Of a DNA stretch of 7,305 bases, positions 1-6,813 are shown one piece after another. The notes below the pieces were generated by a model, which ran no database searches, had not been told where the DNA came from, and was given only the letters and a program-made list of their open reading frames with translations. This stretch comes from Comamonadaceae bacterium (GTDB lineage: Bacteria > Pseudomonadota > Gammaproteobacteria > Burkholderiales > Burkholderiaceae_C). The position numbers and the translations under genes were made by a program. The number at the start of each line of letters is the position of its first letter. The first letter of the stretch is position 1. The stretch lies in assembly GCA_947483455.1 (NCBI GenBank), contig CANKNK010000082.1, positions 1 to 7,305 of the forward strand. Direction: 5' to 3'.

Positions 1-113
1 CGGTCGCCAAAGACCAGTACACCGCCAATCGTGGGGTCGATGGCAGTAAGCACGATGGCCAGCTTCATATCGTCTTGGCCGACGATGGCGGAAAAAGGAA
101 AGGTCAAAGCCAT
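1..113 (-). CDS. bchI: Magnesium chelatase ATPase subunit I, N-terminal fragment (runs off left edge)
   Basis: Only the first 37 codons plus two bases are present, starting at the ATG at 113-111. The peptide contains [14 protein letters not shown] near residues 6-19 and ends with GGVLVFGDR, the residues just before the Walker A loop (GTGKS) of BchI/ChlI, which would lie immediately outside the window. BchI is the AAA+ subunit that, with BchD and BchH, inserts Mg2+ into protoporphyrin IX, the first committed step of bacteriochlorophyll synthesis in the cytoplasm. The VFGDR form before the P-loop favours true BchI over the ChlI-like subunits of cobalt chelatases, where I would expect a more basic, different sequence there. 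No clear Shine-Dalgarno precedes the ATG; the 20 bases upstream are pyrimidine-rich. It lies 40 nt downstream of the hydrolase remnant on the same strand. Identity is strong; whether bchD follows cannot be seen. Confidence 0.85.
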   Translation of the reverse strand, partial: MALTFPFSAIVGQDDMKLAIVLTAIDPTIGGVLVFGD

Positions 114-153
114 AGGGTAAGGGGTGAAAGTAGGTAAATAAAGTGGAATGGTT

Positions 154-391
154 TCAGCGCGATGCGCTGGCTATCAATTGTTCGCTCAATTCCCACAGCA
201 CGATAGCGCGCTCGCGGCTGCTGGCCTGGTCGGACAAGGGTCGGGCAAAAGCGGCCCGTCCCACTTGCACCCTGTCGCCGGCTGACTGCAAATACGGGCG
301 CTCCAGGGTGGCACGGTCCAGGTCTGGCGTCCACAGCGTCCAAAGCGCCACTGCCAGCAGCAGCACGGTCGACCACCAATGCGGTTTTCAT
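154..391 (-). pseudogene. Broken N-terminal remnant resembling an alpha/beta hydrolase
   Basis: The open frame on this strand runs from just after a TGA at 390-388 to a TGA at 156-154 and has no ATG start (a GTG at 366 is the only plausible one). Read from codon KPHWW, it gives a hydrophobic anchor (TVLLLAVALWTLW) followed by TPDLDRATLERPYLQSAGD. That looks like the membrane-anchored N-terminus of Comamonadaceae alpha/beta hydrolases, which are usually around 300 residues. Here only about 78 codons exist, and there is no nucleophile elbow or other catalytic motif. An ATG at 391-389 is one base out of frame: dropping one A from the AAAA run (TTTT at 385-388 on the plus strand) joins it as MKPHWWSTVLLL. 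Alternatively, an ATG at 414 reads seven more codons and then hits the TGA. I read this as a frameshifted and internally deleted gene. A genuine 71-residue small membrane protein starting at the GTG is the alternative. The hydrolase resemblance is from memory of family style and is the weakest part of the call. Confidence 0.42.
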
Positions 392-426
392 GGCTGGAAG
401 CGACAGGCTGTCATCCCCGCATACTA

Positions 427-447
427 ACCAATCAGATGCGGATTGGT
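427..447. repeat. Perfect 7-bp inverted repeat, operator-like
   Basis: ACCAATC (427-433) and GATTGGT (441-447) are exact reverse complements separated by 7 bases. The site lies between the hydrolase/bchI side and the toxin-antitoxin module. It could be a dimeric repressor operator or a hairpin in a minus-strand leader. Nothing in the sequence says which protein would bind, and a repeat this short can occur by chance. Confidence 0.4.
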
Positions 448-451
448 ATTT

Positions 452-529
452 TCCGTCCGATAAATATGACACTTCCCAGTGTCCTGCGCTTGGGAGTAGC
501 CGCCCGGCATTGTGCCGAGAGGGGACGGA
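452..529 (-). other. Possible structured RNA: closing stem enclosing two hairpins
   Basis: TCCGTCC (452-458) pairs exactly with GGACGGA (523-529). Inside it are a 6-bp hairpin GACACT/AGTGTC (468-483) and a 5-bp hairpin CGGCA/TGCCG (505-517). Read on the minus strand, the 6-bp hairpin has a GGGA loop, which fits the GNRA tetraloop class; on the plus strand the loop is TCCC. Together the three stems could fold as a three-way junction in a leader transcribed towards bchI. No promoter for such a transcript was recognised, and the stems are short enough to be coincidental. Confidence 0.25.
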
Positions 530-581
530 TGGCGAGCGCAAGTGGATGAGCGCACAGAATAAAGCCCAAGGTCTGAAGTGA

Positions 582-610
582 TTGACAGCAGTGCCTTCCC
601 AGAAGATACT
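582..610 (+). promoter_or_regulatory. Sigma70-like promoter for the toxin-antitoxin module
   Basis: A perfect TTGACA -35 box (582-587) is followed, after an optimal 17-base spacer, by GATACT (605-610), which matches four of six positions of TATAAT. Transcription would begin near 617, about 9 bases before the toxin ATG at 626, so the toxin message would have almost no leader. The promoter overlaps the first codons of the longer reading frame that starts at GTG 578, which is one reason for preferring the 626 start. Confidence 0.6.
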
Positions 611-625
611 AACATCATCGGCGAT

Positions 626-1081
626 ATGAAAAAACATCCCAAACTAGTCATCGATACCAATATTTTGGTGGCTGCTGCACGCAACCGCCATGGGCCATCC
701 TTCGCACTGATGCAAATTATTCGACTTGGGCAAGTGAAGATGGTTTGCAGCCCCGCGCTTTTTTTGGAATACGAGGACGTTCTCAAGCGACCCGAGCAAT
801 TGTTGGCCTGCGGACTGTTGGACAGCGATATCGACGCGATTTTGAATGGGCTGGCCGCAACCATTGAGCCAGTCCTTACCCACTACCAATGGCGACCGCA
901 ATTGCGTGACCCTGCCGATGAAATGGTGCTCGAAGCCGCAGCCAATGCGCAGGCGCACGCCATCGTGACTTACAACCTGCGGGACTTTGGCCCCGCAAAG
1001 CTTTTTGGTATCCCGGTACTTAACCCGGAACAATGCATTGAACACTTTCGTCTTACCGTCACAAGGAGTACCCAGCCATGA
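626..1081 (+). CDS. PIN-domain toxin of a type II toxin-antitoxin module
   Basis: This 151-residue protein has the PIN-family ribonuclease layout. The strand-1 motif KLVIDTNILV carries the first acidic residue, Asp10. An acidic Glu48/Glu50 pair follows in LFLEYEDVL. RDPADEMVLEAA around 94-105 contributes Asp95/Asp98, and the late motif TYNLRDF carries Asp120. These residues normally coordinate Mg2+ for cleavage of RNA. The arrangement matches the 'putative toxin component, PIN family' group (PF13470-like). A longer start at GTG 578 has a weak AAGG six bases upstream. I chose ATG 626 because it puts the PIN motif at the usual N-terminal distance and lies downstream of the promoter, although it has no visible Shine-Dalgarno. 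The stop overlaps the antitoxin start as ATGA, implying translational coupling. The toxin comes first, the reverse of the commonest order. All four expected acidic positions are present, so the enzyme looks intact. The RNA target is unknown. Confidence 0.88.
   Translation: MKKHPKLVIDTNILVAAARNRHGPSFALMQIIRLGQVKMVCSPALFLEYEDVLKRPEQLLACGLLDSDIDAILNGLAATIEPVLTHYQWRPQLRDPADEMVLEAAANAQAHAIVTYNLRDFGPAKLFGIPVLNPEQCIEHFRLTVTRSTQP
1063..1068 (+). promoter_or_regulatory. Strong Shine-Dalgarno for the antitoxin
   Basis: AAGGAG lies inside the last codons of the toxin gene, 9 bases before the antitoxin ATG at 1078. It fixes the antitoxin start and contrasts with the missing ribosome site of the toxin, which would favour antitoxin over toxin translation from one message. 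Confidence 0.75.
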
Positions 1082-1320
1082 GCAGTTACGCCCTACGCCT
1101 GCCCGAATCGCTCAAACTTGCCGCCAAGCGGATTGCTGCTGCCGATGACACCACCATGAACCAGTTTTTTGTGGTGGCCATTGCTGAAAAGATCAGCGCG
1201 ATGGAGACCGCTAAATTCTTTGAGCAGCGTGCTGCCATGGGCAAGGCGGGTGCGGCCCAAGCGGCATGGGACAAGGTGGGTGCTGATGCGCCCATGACCG
1301 ATGACCACTGGAGTCAGTGA
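1078..1320 (+). CDS. Ribbon-helix-helix-type antitoxin (HicB/CopG-like)
   Basis: This 80-residue protein probably neutralises the upstream PIN toxin and binds the module's own promoter. Residues 4-10 (YALRLPE) look like the DNA-contacting beta strand of ribbon-helix-helix proteins. Two helices follow, LKLAAKRIAAADD and MNQFFVVAIAEKISAM. The C-terminal part, from about residue 46, is rich in Ala, Glu and Lys and would be the flexible toxin-binding tail. Its start overlaps the toxin stop by ATGA and has a good ribosome site inside the toxin gene. Length and position fit the small antitoxins often annotated 'HicB family' beside PIN toxins; no HicA-like gene is present, so the partner is the PIN protein. 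Family placement rests on the strand-helix-helix pattern, not on a diagnostic motif. No operator matching it could be identified with confidence; the 427-447 inverted repeat lies well upstream of the -35 box. Confidence 0.8.
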   Translation: MSSYALRLPESLKLAAKRIAAADDTTMNQFFVVAIAEKISAMETAKFFEQRAAMGKAGAAQAAWDKVGADAPMTDDHWSQ

Positions 1321-1340
1321 TGGCGCATTGAAAAGCCGCC

Positions 1341-1367
1341 CAGCCCTTGCGCAATATGCACGGGCTG
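1341..1367 (-). terminator. Weak hairpin between convergent genes
   Basis: CAGCCC (1341-1346) pairs with GGGCTG (1362-1367), with three more inner pairs (TGC/GCA) after one mismatch and a 7-base loop. It lies 20 bases after the antitoxin stop and about 30 bases after the convergent monooxygenase stop. On the minus strand it is followed by GGCGGC and then TTTT, a poor but possible intrinsic terminator for the monooxygenase gene. On the plus strand no T-run follows. Confidence 0.33.
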
Positions 1368-1396
1368 CTACTGAATTGCCGGCAAATCCAAAGACA

Positions 1397-2422
1397 CTAG
1401 GCCGGCTCGAGGCTCTCCGGCATCACCTGCAGTGCCTGCGCGGCGATATCCAGAGCGCGCAGACGCAGCGCGGGTTCGTACACATCGCAGACCAGCATCA
1501 GCTCGTCGGCCTCGGTGCTATCGGCCAAGGCATGCAGGCCGGCGCGCACGGTATCCGGTCCGCCGACCACGGCCGCGCCTAAAAAGTCGGCAATCGCAGC
1601 GCGTTCTTGCGGCAGGCACTGGGCGATGAAATTAGCCTGCGGCGCTTGTAAGCGGCGGCGCTCGCCACGCAGAATGCCCAGCACGCGCTGGTAAACGCTG
1701 CTGGCCAAAAACTGCGCTTCCTCGTCGCTGGTCGCGGCCAGCAAGGGCACGCCAATAGCCACATAGGGCGCGGCCAAATGTTCGGAGGGCTGAAACAGGC
1801 GGCGGTAAATGTCTAGCGCCTGGTGCAAGAGGCGCGGCGCAAAGTGGGAAGCAAAGGCATAGGGCAGGCCGCGCTGCGCCGCCAGTTGCGCCGAGTACAG
1901 GCTCGAGCCCAGCAGCCAGATAGGCACTTGTGTACCCGCGCCGGGCATGGCCACCAAGCGCTGGCCGGGCTGCGCGGGGCCCAGCAGGCGCTGCAACTCG
2001 GCCACATCACGCGGAAAGTCGTCTTCAGTTTCCACCCGATCGCGGCGCAAGGCGCGCATGGTCAGCGGGTCGGTGCCCGGCGCGCGGCCCAGGCCTAAGT
2101 CGATGCGCCCCGGGTACAACTCCGCCAGCGTGCCAAAGGCCTCGGCCACCACCAGCGGCGCATGGTTGGGCAGCATGATGCCGCCCGAGCCCACGCGGAT
2201 GCGCGAAGTCGCTCCCGCCAAGTGACCCACCAGCACCGCTGTGGCCGAGCTGGCGATGCCTGCCATATTGTGGTGCTCGGCCACCCAGTAGCGGCTAAAG
2301 CCCAGACGCTCGGCGTGCTGCACCGTCTGGCGCGCCACATCCAGCGCTTGGCCTACGCTGGAGCCTTCGCGCACCGCGACCAAATCCAGCATCGAGAGTT
2401 TGAATCGGGGCGAGGTGGGCAT
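1397..2422 (-). CDS. yhbW: YhbW-type luciferase-like flavin-dependent monooxygenase
   Basis: This 341-residue cytoplasmic protein belongs to the bacterial luciferase-like (LLM) TIM-barrel flavoenzymes and closely resembles E. coli YhbW as I recall it. Matching blocks are the N-terminal [11 protein letters not shown] (12-22), [10 protein letters not shown] (44-53), [17 protein letters not shown] (78-94), [14 protein letters not shown] (105-118) and [14 protein letters not shown] (169-182). Such enzymes use FMNH2 and O2; the substrate of the YhbW group is not known, so no pathway is assigned. The frame continues upstream to an ATG at 2506, but the extra 28 residues do not resemble the family, while [14 protein letters not shown] from 2422 aligns with the family start. 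The Shine-Dalgarno is weak at this ATG. Length is typical and no disruption is seen. The gene is convergent with the antitoxin and divergent from the DUF1003 gene across 246 bp in which I recognised no firm promoter. Confidence 0.9.
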   Translation of the reverse strand: MPTSPRFKLSMLDLVAVREGSSVGQALDVARQTVQHAERLGFSRYWVAEHHNMAGIASSATAVLVGHLAGATSRIRVGSGGIMLPNHAPLVVAEAFGTLAELYPGRIDLGLGRAPGTDPLTMRALRRDRVETEDDFPRDVAELQRLLGPAQPGQRLVAMPGAGTQVPIWLLGSSLYSAQLAAQRGLPYAFASHFAPRLLHQALDIYRRLFQPSEHLAAPYVAIGVPLLAATSDEEAQFLASSVYQRVLGILRGERRRLQAPQANFIAQCLPQERAAIADFLGAAVVGGPDTVRAGLHALADSTEADELMLVCDVYEPALRLRALDIAAQALQVMPESLEPA

Positions 2423-2668
2423 GTGTGCTTTATGTAGTGGATGGTGTTGCGCGCTGAGCATACTCCGCAAAATCCGGATCGCGTTTTGGCAAGCGCGGCC
2501 AAGCAAGCCATGGCCGCCTGTGCGTCAAGCACCTAGGGCGCGCCGCGCTTCTTGCAATGACAGGCCTGCGCAGGGCATCCTGCTGCCGACACACCAGGCT
2601 ACTCAGGGCGAACGGTGTGCCTGGGACGGCGCACAATCGGCGTGCCACATTGCTCTCGGAGAAGCTGC

Positions 2669-3229
2669 ATGAACCCGACTACCCCCGCCACATCGCCAGA
2701 GGCTGTCACGCCCGCAGTGGACCAGGCTGAACTTTTGTTGCTGCGCGCACACCGCCGGGCGCACAGGCGCAGCCGCGCGAAAGTGGCGCCCTTGGTACTG
2801 GCCGACGTGGAGCTGCAGGAGCCAAGCCCGCTGACACGCGGCCAGCGCATGGCCGATGCAGTGGCCTCCACCATAGGTTCTTGGCGCTTTATCCTGATCC
2901 AAAGCACCACGATTGTTTTTTGGATTGGTGGCAACGTCTGGTTCGGTGCCAAGGCCTGGGACCCCTATCCCTTCATCTTGCTCAATCTGCTCTTGTCCTT
3001 CCAAGCCGCGTATACCGCACCGGCCATCATGATGAGCCAAAACCGGCAGTCCGAACTAGACCGCCGCCACGCACAAAACGACTATGAAATCAATGTCAAA
3101 GCGGAGCTGGAAATCGAGTTGCTGCACGAAAAAATAGACATCCTCAAAGAACGCGAATTGCTGGCACTCACCGAGGCCGTGCGCCACTTGTCCTTGCAAC
3201 TTGAAGCGCTGTCGCAGAAAGTGCATTGA
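2669..3229 (+). CDS. DUF1003 family inner-membrane protein
   Basis: This 186-residue protein has the DUF1003 pattern: a cytoplasmic N-terminus rich in Arg/His, [18 protein letters not shown] at about 55-72, then two membrane segments at about 73-93 ([19 protein letters not shown]) and 101-122 ([20 protein letters not shown]). The conserved [19 protein letters not shown] block follows at about 122-140. A long charged helix at about 140-185, with heptad-like leucines, probably forms a coiled coil. The function of the family is unknown. The start at 2669 is supported by GGAG at 2658-2661, 7 bases upstream; the frame extends 18 codons further up, but those residues are not family-like. It is followed after 34 bp by queC on the same strand, so the two may share a transcript, but no functional link is evident. 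Confidence 0.87.
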   Translation: MNPTTPATSPEAVTPAVDQAELLLLRAHRRAHRRSRAKVAPLVLADVELQEPSPLTRGQRMADAVASTIGSWRFILIQSTTIVFWIGGNVWFGAKAWDPYPFILLNLLLSFQAAYTAPAIMMSQNRQSELDRRHAQNDYEINVKAELEIELLHEKIDILKERELLALTEAVRHLSLQLEALSQKVH

Positions 3230-3263
3230 GGCTTCACACCAAGCCCTGAGTAACATCGCCGCC

Positions 3264-3965
3264 ATGCACGATACCGCTTTAGTTTTATTTTCCGGCGGGC
3301 AGGACTCCACCACCTGCCTGGCTTATGCCTTGTCCAAATACGCACGCGTGGAAACCGTGGCCTTTGATTACGGCCAGCGCCACCGGGTGGAGCTTGATGC
3401 GCGCTTGCAAGTCATCAAAGCCTTGCGCGCACAGTTTCCGCCATGGGCGGCGCGTTGGGGTGAAGACCATTTGCTCGATGCCGGGGTGCTAGGCGCCGTC
3501 AGCGAAACCGCGCTTACGCGCGATACAGAGATCGCCATGCAGGCCAATGGGCTGCCCAATACCTTTGTGCCCGGGCGCAATTTATTGTTCATGACCTTGG
3601 CCGCCGCGCTGGCCTACCGGCGTGGTTTGCAAGTGCTGGTAACGGGTGTGTGCGAAACCGATTACTCGGGCTACCCGGACTGCCGCGACGACACCATGAA
3701 AGCCATGCAACTGGCGCTGTCGCTAGGCATGGATCAGCGCTTTTTGATCGAAACGCCTTTGATGTGGATAGACAAAGCCGCCACCTGGCACATGGCGCAC
3801 CGCCTGGGCGGGCAGGCCTTGGTGGATGTGATCGTGGAGCACAGCCACACCTGCTATTTGGGCGACCGCAGCCAGCGCCACGCCTGGGGCTACGGCTGCG
3901 GGCAATGCCCGGCGTGCGATTTGCGCGCCAAGGGCTTTGCCGGTTTTTCCGGCGCCCCGGCTTAA
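3264..3965 (+). CDS. queC: 7-cyano-7-deazaguanine synthase QueC
   Basis: This 233-residue enzyme converts 7-carboxy-7-deazaguanine to 7-cyano-7-deazaguanine (preQ0) using ATP and ammonia, in the cytoplasmic queuosine pathway for tRNA wobble modification. The N-type ATP-pyrophosphatase loop SGGQDS is at 10-15 and DYGQRH at 35-40. FVPGRNLLF is at 101-109 and [16 protein letters not shown] at 128-143, both conserved in the family. Four zinc-ligand cysteines, Cys197 and Cys212/215/218 (CGQCPAC), complete the C-terminal site. The start at 3264 gives [15 protein letters not shown], the usual distance to the loop; the ribosome site is poor. Length is normal and all key residues are present. The other queuosine genes (queD, queE, queF) are not in the window. 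Its stop codon overlaps that of the convergent DUF1501 gene. Confidence 0.96.
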   Translation: MHDTALVLFSGGQDSTTCLAYALSKYARVETVAFDYGQRHRVELDARLQVIKALRAQFPPWAARWGEDHLLDAGVLGAVSETALTRDTEIAMQANGLPNTFVPGRNLLFMTLAAALAYRRGLQVLVTGVCETDYSGYPDCRDDTMKAMQLALSLGMDQRFLIETPLMWIDKAATWHMAHRLGGQALVDVIVEHSHTCYLGDRSQRHAWGYGCGQCPACDLRAKGFAGFSGAPA

Positions 3966-5242
3966 GCGCGTAGCAAGCCGTCCAGACGCGCATCCCAGCG
4001 GTAGCCGGGGAAAAGGCGCTCGGTGTCCTCGCGCGCCAGGCCTTGGGTACCGGCCAAAATTTGCGCAAAGACGGCCCGAAAGTCGTGGTGTACCGGCAGG
4101 TCGCGTCCTTCGTTCAAATTGCCTTGGGCCAGCCCGCTCCATTGGCCGTGCCAGCGCCCGCCGGCCACCGCATTGCCCATCAGCCACATCACGTTGCCGT
4201 GCCCGTGGTCTGTGCCCCGGGTGCCGTTTTCAGCGCAGGTGCGGCCAAATTCGCTGGCGACCATCACCACGTCTTTTGGCTCCGAAAAATGGCGGCGCAG
4301 TTGCAGCAATGCACGGCTGAGGTTACCCAAGTTGTTGGCCAATGCGCCGCTGGTGTTGCCCTGGTTGAGGTGGGTGTCCCAGCCGCCGGCGGACAAAAAG
4401 CCTAAGCGCAGTTGGCGGTTTTTCCCCATCAGCGTGCCCAGGTTTTGCGCATCGAGCGCCAGGCCTTGGGCCGGCGGCGCGCCATTGTTGGCCGCTTGTT
4501 GGATGGCGTGGTCACTGCCTGCGGTGCCGGCCATCGCTGGTGGTGATGCTGTGGCCATCGCCGCTTCGGTCTGCGCTTGCGTCAGCATGGCAGCTGTTTG
4601 CATGCGGCTGTCGGCACCGGCTTGGGCTGATTGGGCCAAGCTGGGGTTGGCTGCGTACATTTTGAGGATGGCCTCGCGGGTGCGGGTATCGGCCAAGGCA
4701 CCGGCGCGGGTAGCGGCCTGGCCGCTGGCGACCAGTTGCACGGCCTGCGGGCCGGCCAAAATTTGCGGGTTGGCCTCGCCCACGCCCAGGGCACTGCGCT
4801 CTTTGCCATAGCGCATGGATAGACTGTTCATCCAGCCCGCGCCCGCTGCGCTGGATCCGGGCAGACCGGTTTCCCAATGGTGCTGCGCGTCAAAGTGCGA
4901 GCGTGTGCTGTCCGGCGAACCAGCGCTGGGAATAGCCGCCAGCACGCCTTGCTGCCACAGCGGCAAAAGGCCGGCCATAGCCGGATGCAGGCCAAACACC
5001 TTGTCTAGCGCCAGCGTGCTGGAGGCGCTGCCATCGGGTTTGGCGATGGCGATGTTGGGGCGCAGTTGGTAGTACTGCGCATCGCCATGCGGCACCAGCG
5101 CAGAAATGCCGTCGTAAGCGCCGCGCAAAAACACCAGCACCAAGCGCCCGGGCGCAGCGTCGGGCGCATCGGCCCAGGCCGGCCGCAGGGCGCAGGCGTT
5201 GGCACCCAACAGCATCAGGGCTTGGCGGCGGTGGATCTGCAT
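3962..5242 (-). CDS. DUF1501 family exported protein with twin-arginine signal
   Basis: This 426-residue protein starts with [18 protein letters not shown], a short twin-arginine signal ending near AWADA (residues 22-26), so it is probably exported folded through Tat. DUF1501 blocks follow in order: [12 protein letters not shown] (34-45), [12 protein letters not shown] (115-126), GGWDTH (286-291), SEFGRT (330-335) and GTDHGHGN (343-350). The Asp/His-rich blocks resemble metal sites of the alkaline phosphatase/sulfatase superfamily to which DUF1501 is usually linked; the substrate is unknown. Residues about 205-262 are rich in Ala, Gln and Met and look like a low-complexity insertion between conserved blocks. 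It is the last gene of a minus-strand operon, 20 nt after the DUF1800 gene. These two families are usually neighbours and thought to act together. No good Shine-Dalgarno precedes the ATG, so coupling to the upstream gene is likely. Its stop overlaps the queC stop. Confidence 0.92.
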   Translation of the reverse strand: MQIHRRQALMLLGANACALRPAWADAPDAAPGRLVLVFLRGAYDGISALVPHGDAQYYQLRPNIAIAKPDGSASSTLALDKVFGLHPAMAGLLPLWQQGVLAAIPSAGSPDSTRSHFDAQHHWETGLPGSSAAGAGWMNSLSMRYGKERSALGVGEANPQILAGPQAVQLVASGQAATRAGALADTRTREAILKMYAANPSLAQSAQAGADSRMQTAAMLTQAQTEAAMATASPPAMAGTAGSDHAIQQAANNGAPPAQGLALDAQNLGTLMGKNRQLRLGFLSAGGWDTHLNQGNTSGALANNLGNLSRALLQLRRHFSEPKDVVMVASEFGRTCAENGTRGTDHGHGNVMWLMGNAVAGGRWHGQWSGLAQGNLNEGRDLPVHHDFRAVFAQILAGTQGLAREDTERLFPGYRWDARLDGLLRA

Positions 5243-5262
5243 GGTGCGGCTTTTGGGTTGGG

Positions 5263-6804
5263 CTATTTGTACATGAATTCTGGGCTACTCAGCACAAAGC
5301 CCAAGCGCTGCGCCGGGCCTTGCTGCAACACCGCGCTGCGGCTGGCCGGGCTCAGCAGCGCCGAGAGCGCATCCCACGCAGGGGCATTGCGGGCCATGTT
5401 CAAAGCAAAGTCCAAGCGGCGCGTCAGCGCCTCGGGGGCCAGCCAGGTCGCGCTGTCAAAAGGGTAGCCGTCGGGGGTTTGCCATTGGTGGATGGGCTGG
5501 CCGGCCACGGCGGCGTAGCCCCAGGCCAGCACCCATTTGCTGCGGTCCTCACCGGCGCGCACTGTGTGCAAGGCGGTGCAAGCGAACTCGTAAGGCGTTT
5601 TGAACAAGCGGTTTTCGGCGGCCCAAAAAGCCGGGCTGTCCAGCAGCACCTGCATGACCTGGCGGATGTCGCCACCACTGGCCATAAAGCGCGCCTCCAT
5701 CGCGGCCAGCAAGTCGGGCGGCGGCGTATCGGCCACAAAGTACTGCGCCAGGCGCATCGCAATACGCTTGGCGGTGGCCGGCTGGCGCGCCAAAAAGCGG
5801 ATCGCTTGCTCTCCTTCTCTTTGGCCCGCTTGCAGCGGGCTGGCGGGGTAGGTTTGGCCCAGCAGCGTTTTGGTACCCGCATCATGCGCGCGGCTGACAA
5901 ACTGAAAGCCGGTGGCGGATTGGGCCGAGATGGTCCATCCGGTGAGCACCCGGGCCAAGGCGCGCACATCGTCTTGGGTGTAGCCGCCATGCACGCCCAG
6001 GGTGTGCAGCTCTAGCAGTTCGCGGGCGTAGTTTTCGTTCAGGCCGCGGTTGTCGCGGGCGCTTTGCGGGTCCACGCTTTGCCATTGGTCCAAGTAAAAC
6101 AGCATCGCCGGGTGCTGCGCACTGGCCAGCACCAGGTCTTCAAATTTGCCCAGCGCATGGGCGCGCGCCACATGCAGCGCATAGTGGCCACCAAAGGGGC
6201 GCACCGGACCTTTGTTTTGGTAAATATTGAAGTGGTTAAACCAAAACTCGGTCATGCGCGCGAGCAGCGGATTTTCTAGGCGCTCGTTGCTGCAACTGGC
6301 CAGGCGCCAGGCGACTGCTTTGTTCACCATAGTGCGGTTGAAGTGCAGGGCCTCGGTGGGCTGCGAAAAATCAAAACGTTTGTCGTTGGGCAGGGCCTCG
6401 TTGACCGGGCTAGCAGCGGTCACGGCCGCACGCGCCTGGCGTTCTTTTTTGGCGCCTTCAAACAGCTGGGGCAGGGGCAGATTGATCTCGGCCAAGGTGG
6501 GGGGCAGAGTGGGCGCTTGTTGGCTGGCGGCCCAGGCGGCGTCGAGTTGGGCATGGGCCCACTGGCGCGCGTCCGGCGCGCTTTGGACCGATTGCAAGAG
6601 CGCGGGGCTGGGGCCGTAGCCCAGACGGTTGAGCGCGCGCCAGCGCGCCGCCATGCTGCTGGTGTCCAAGCGGGCGCTCTGTGCCGCATCACCGGCCGGG
6701 CCGCGCGCACCCACGCCAGGCGTTTGGGCGCAGGCGCCCAGCACTAGCAGTACGACGCAGACGGCGGCCAGTCGGTAGCGGCGGTGCAGGCGGCTGATCG
6801 ACAT
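5263..6804 (-). CDS. DUF1800 family exported lipoprotein
   Basis: This 513-residue protein begins with a basic region (RLHRRYRL), a hydrophobic stretch and a lipobox LGAC at 22-25, so Cys25 is probably lipidated. Ala26 after the Cys favours outer-membrane sorting by the usual +2 rule, which was worked out in enterobacteria. The twin arginine in the n-region means Tat export is possible as well as Sec. Family blocks are LNRLGYGP (58-65), EFWFNHFNI (186-194), HPAMLFYLD (231-239), the highly conserved LNENYARELLELHTLGV (255-271) with GYTQDDVRALARVLTGW (274-290), TPDGYPF (443-449) and the C-terminal SSPEFMYK. Function is unknown; the family nearly always sits with DUF1501, as here. It starts 9 nt after the 5'-nucleotidase stop and ends 20 nt before the DUF1501 start. 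Length is within the usual range and no disruption is seen. Confidence 0.92.
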   Translation of the reverse strand: MSISRLHRRYRLAAVCVVLLVLGACAQTPGVGARGPAGDAAQSARLDTSSMAARWRALNRLGYGPSPALLQSVQSAPDARQWAHAQLDAAWAASQQAPTLPPTLAEINLPLPQLFEGAKKERQARAAVTAASPVNEALPNDKRFDFSQPTEALHFNRTMVNKAVAWRLASCSNERLENPLLARMTEFWFNHFNIYQNKGPVRPFGGHYALHVARAHALGKFEDLVLASAQHPAMLFYLDQWQSVDPQSARDNRGLNENYARELLELHTLGVHGGYTQDDVRALARVLTGWTISAQSATGFQFVSRAHDAGTKTLLGQTYPASPLQAGQREGEQAIRFLARQPATAKRIAMRLAQYFVADTPPPDLLAAMEARFMASGGDIRQVMQVLLDSPAFWAAENRLFKTPYEFACTALHTVRAGEDRSKWVLAWGYAAVAGQPIHQWQTPDGYPFDSATWLAPEALTRRLDFALNMARNAPAWDALSALLSPASRSAVLQQGPAQRLGFVLSSPEFMYK

Positions 6805-6813
6805 CGGGCGGCC

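Noticed and set aside
454..471. Possible PpsR/CrtJ-type site (TGT-N12-ACA)
   Set aside because: The best match is CGT-N12-ACA, one base off a six-base consensus and with no second copy nearby; no exact match was found in 392-625 on scanning the TGT triplets.
421..613. Direct repeat ATACTAAC at 421-428 and 606-613
   Set aside because: Two copies of an 8-mer, one overlapping the -10 box, without extended similarity; probably coincidence, and there is no attC- or IS-like structure around them.
578..625. Longer toxin start at GTG 578
   Set aside because: It would place 16 extra residues before the PIN first strand and overlap the best promoter; kept only as an alternative because of a weak AAGG six bases upstream.
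104..637. 177-codon open frame on the minus strand
   Set aside because: It runs antisense into the toxin start and through the hydrolase remnant out of frame; the product is Arg/Pro/Gly/Ala-rich with no recognisable motif, typical of a shadow frame in GC-rich DNA.
2423..2506. 28-residue N-terminal extension of the monooxygenase
   Set aside because: The extension is unlike the YhbW family N-terminus, which begins close to the [11 protein letters not shown] block; GGAG before the in-frame ATG at 2461 is too close to serve as its ribosome site.
4023..4811. 262-codon open frame on the plus strand
   Set aside because: Entirely antisense to the DUF1501 gene, whose family motifs are clear; the product is Ala/Arg/Pro-rich without domains.
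5320..6015. 231-codon open frame on the plus strand
   Set aside because: Antisense to the DUF1800 gene with its highly conserved blocks; the composition is that of a mirror frame.
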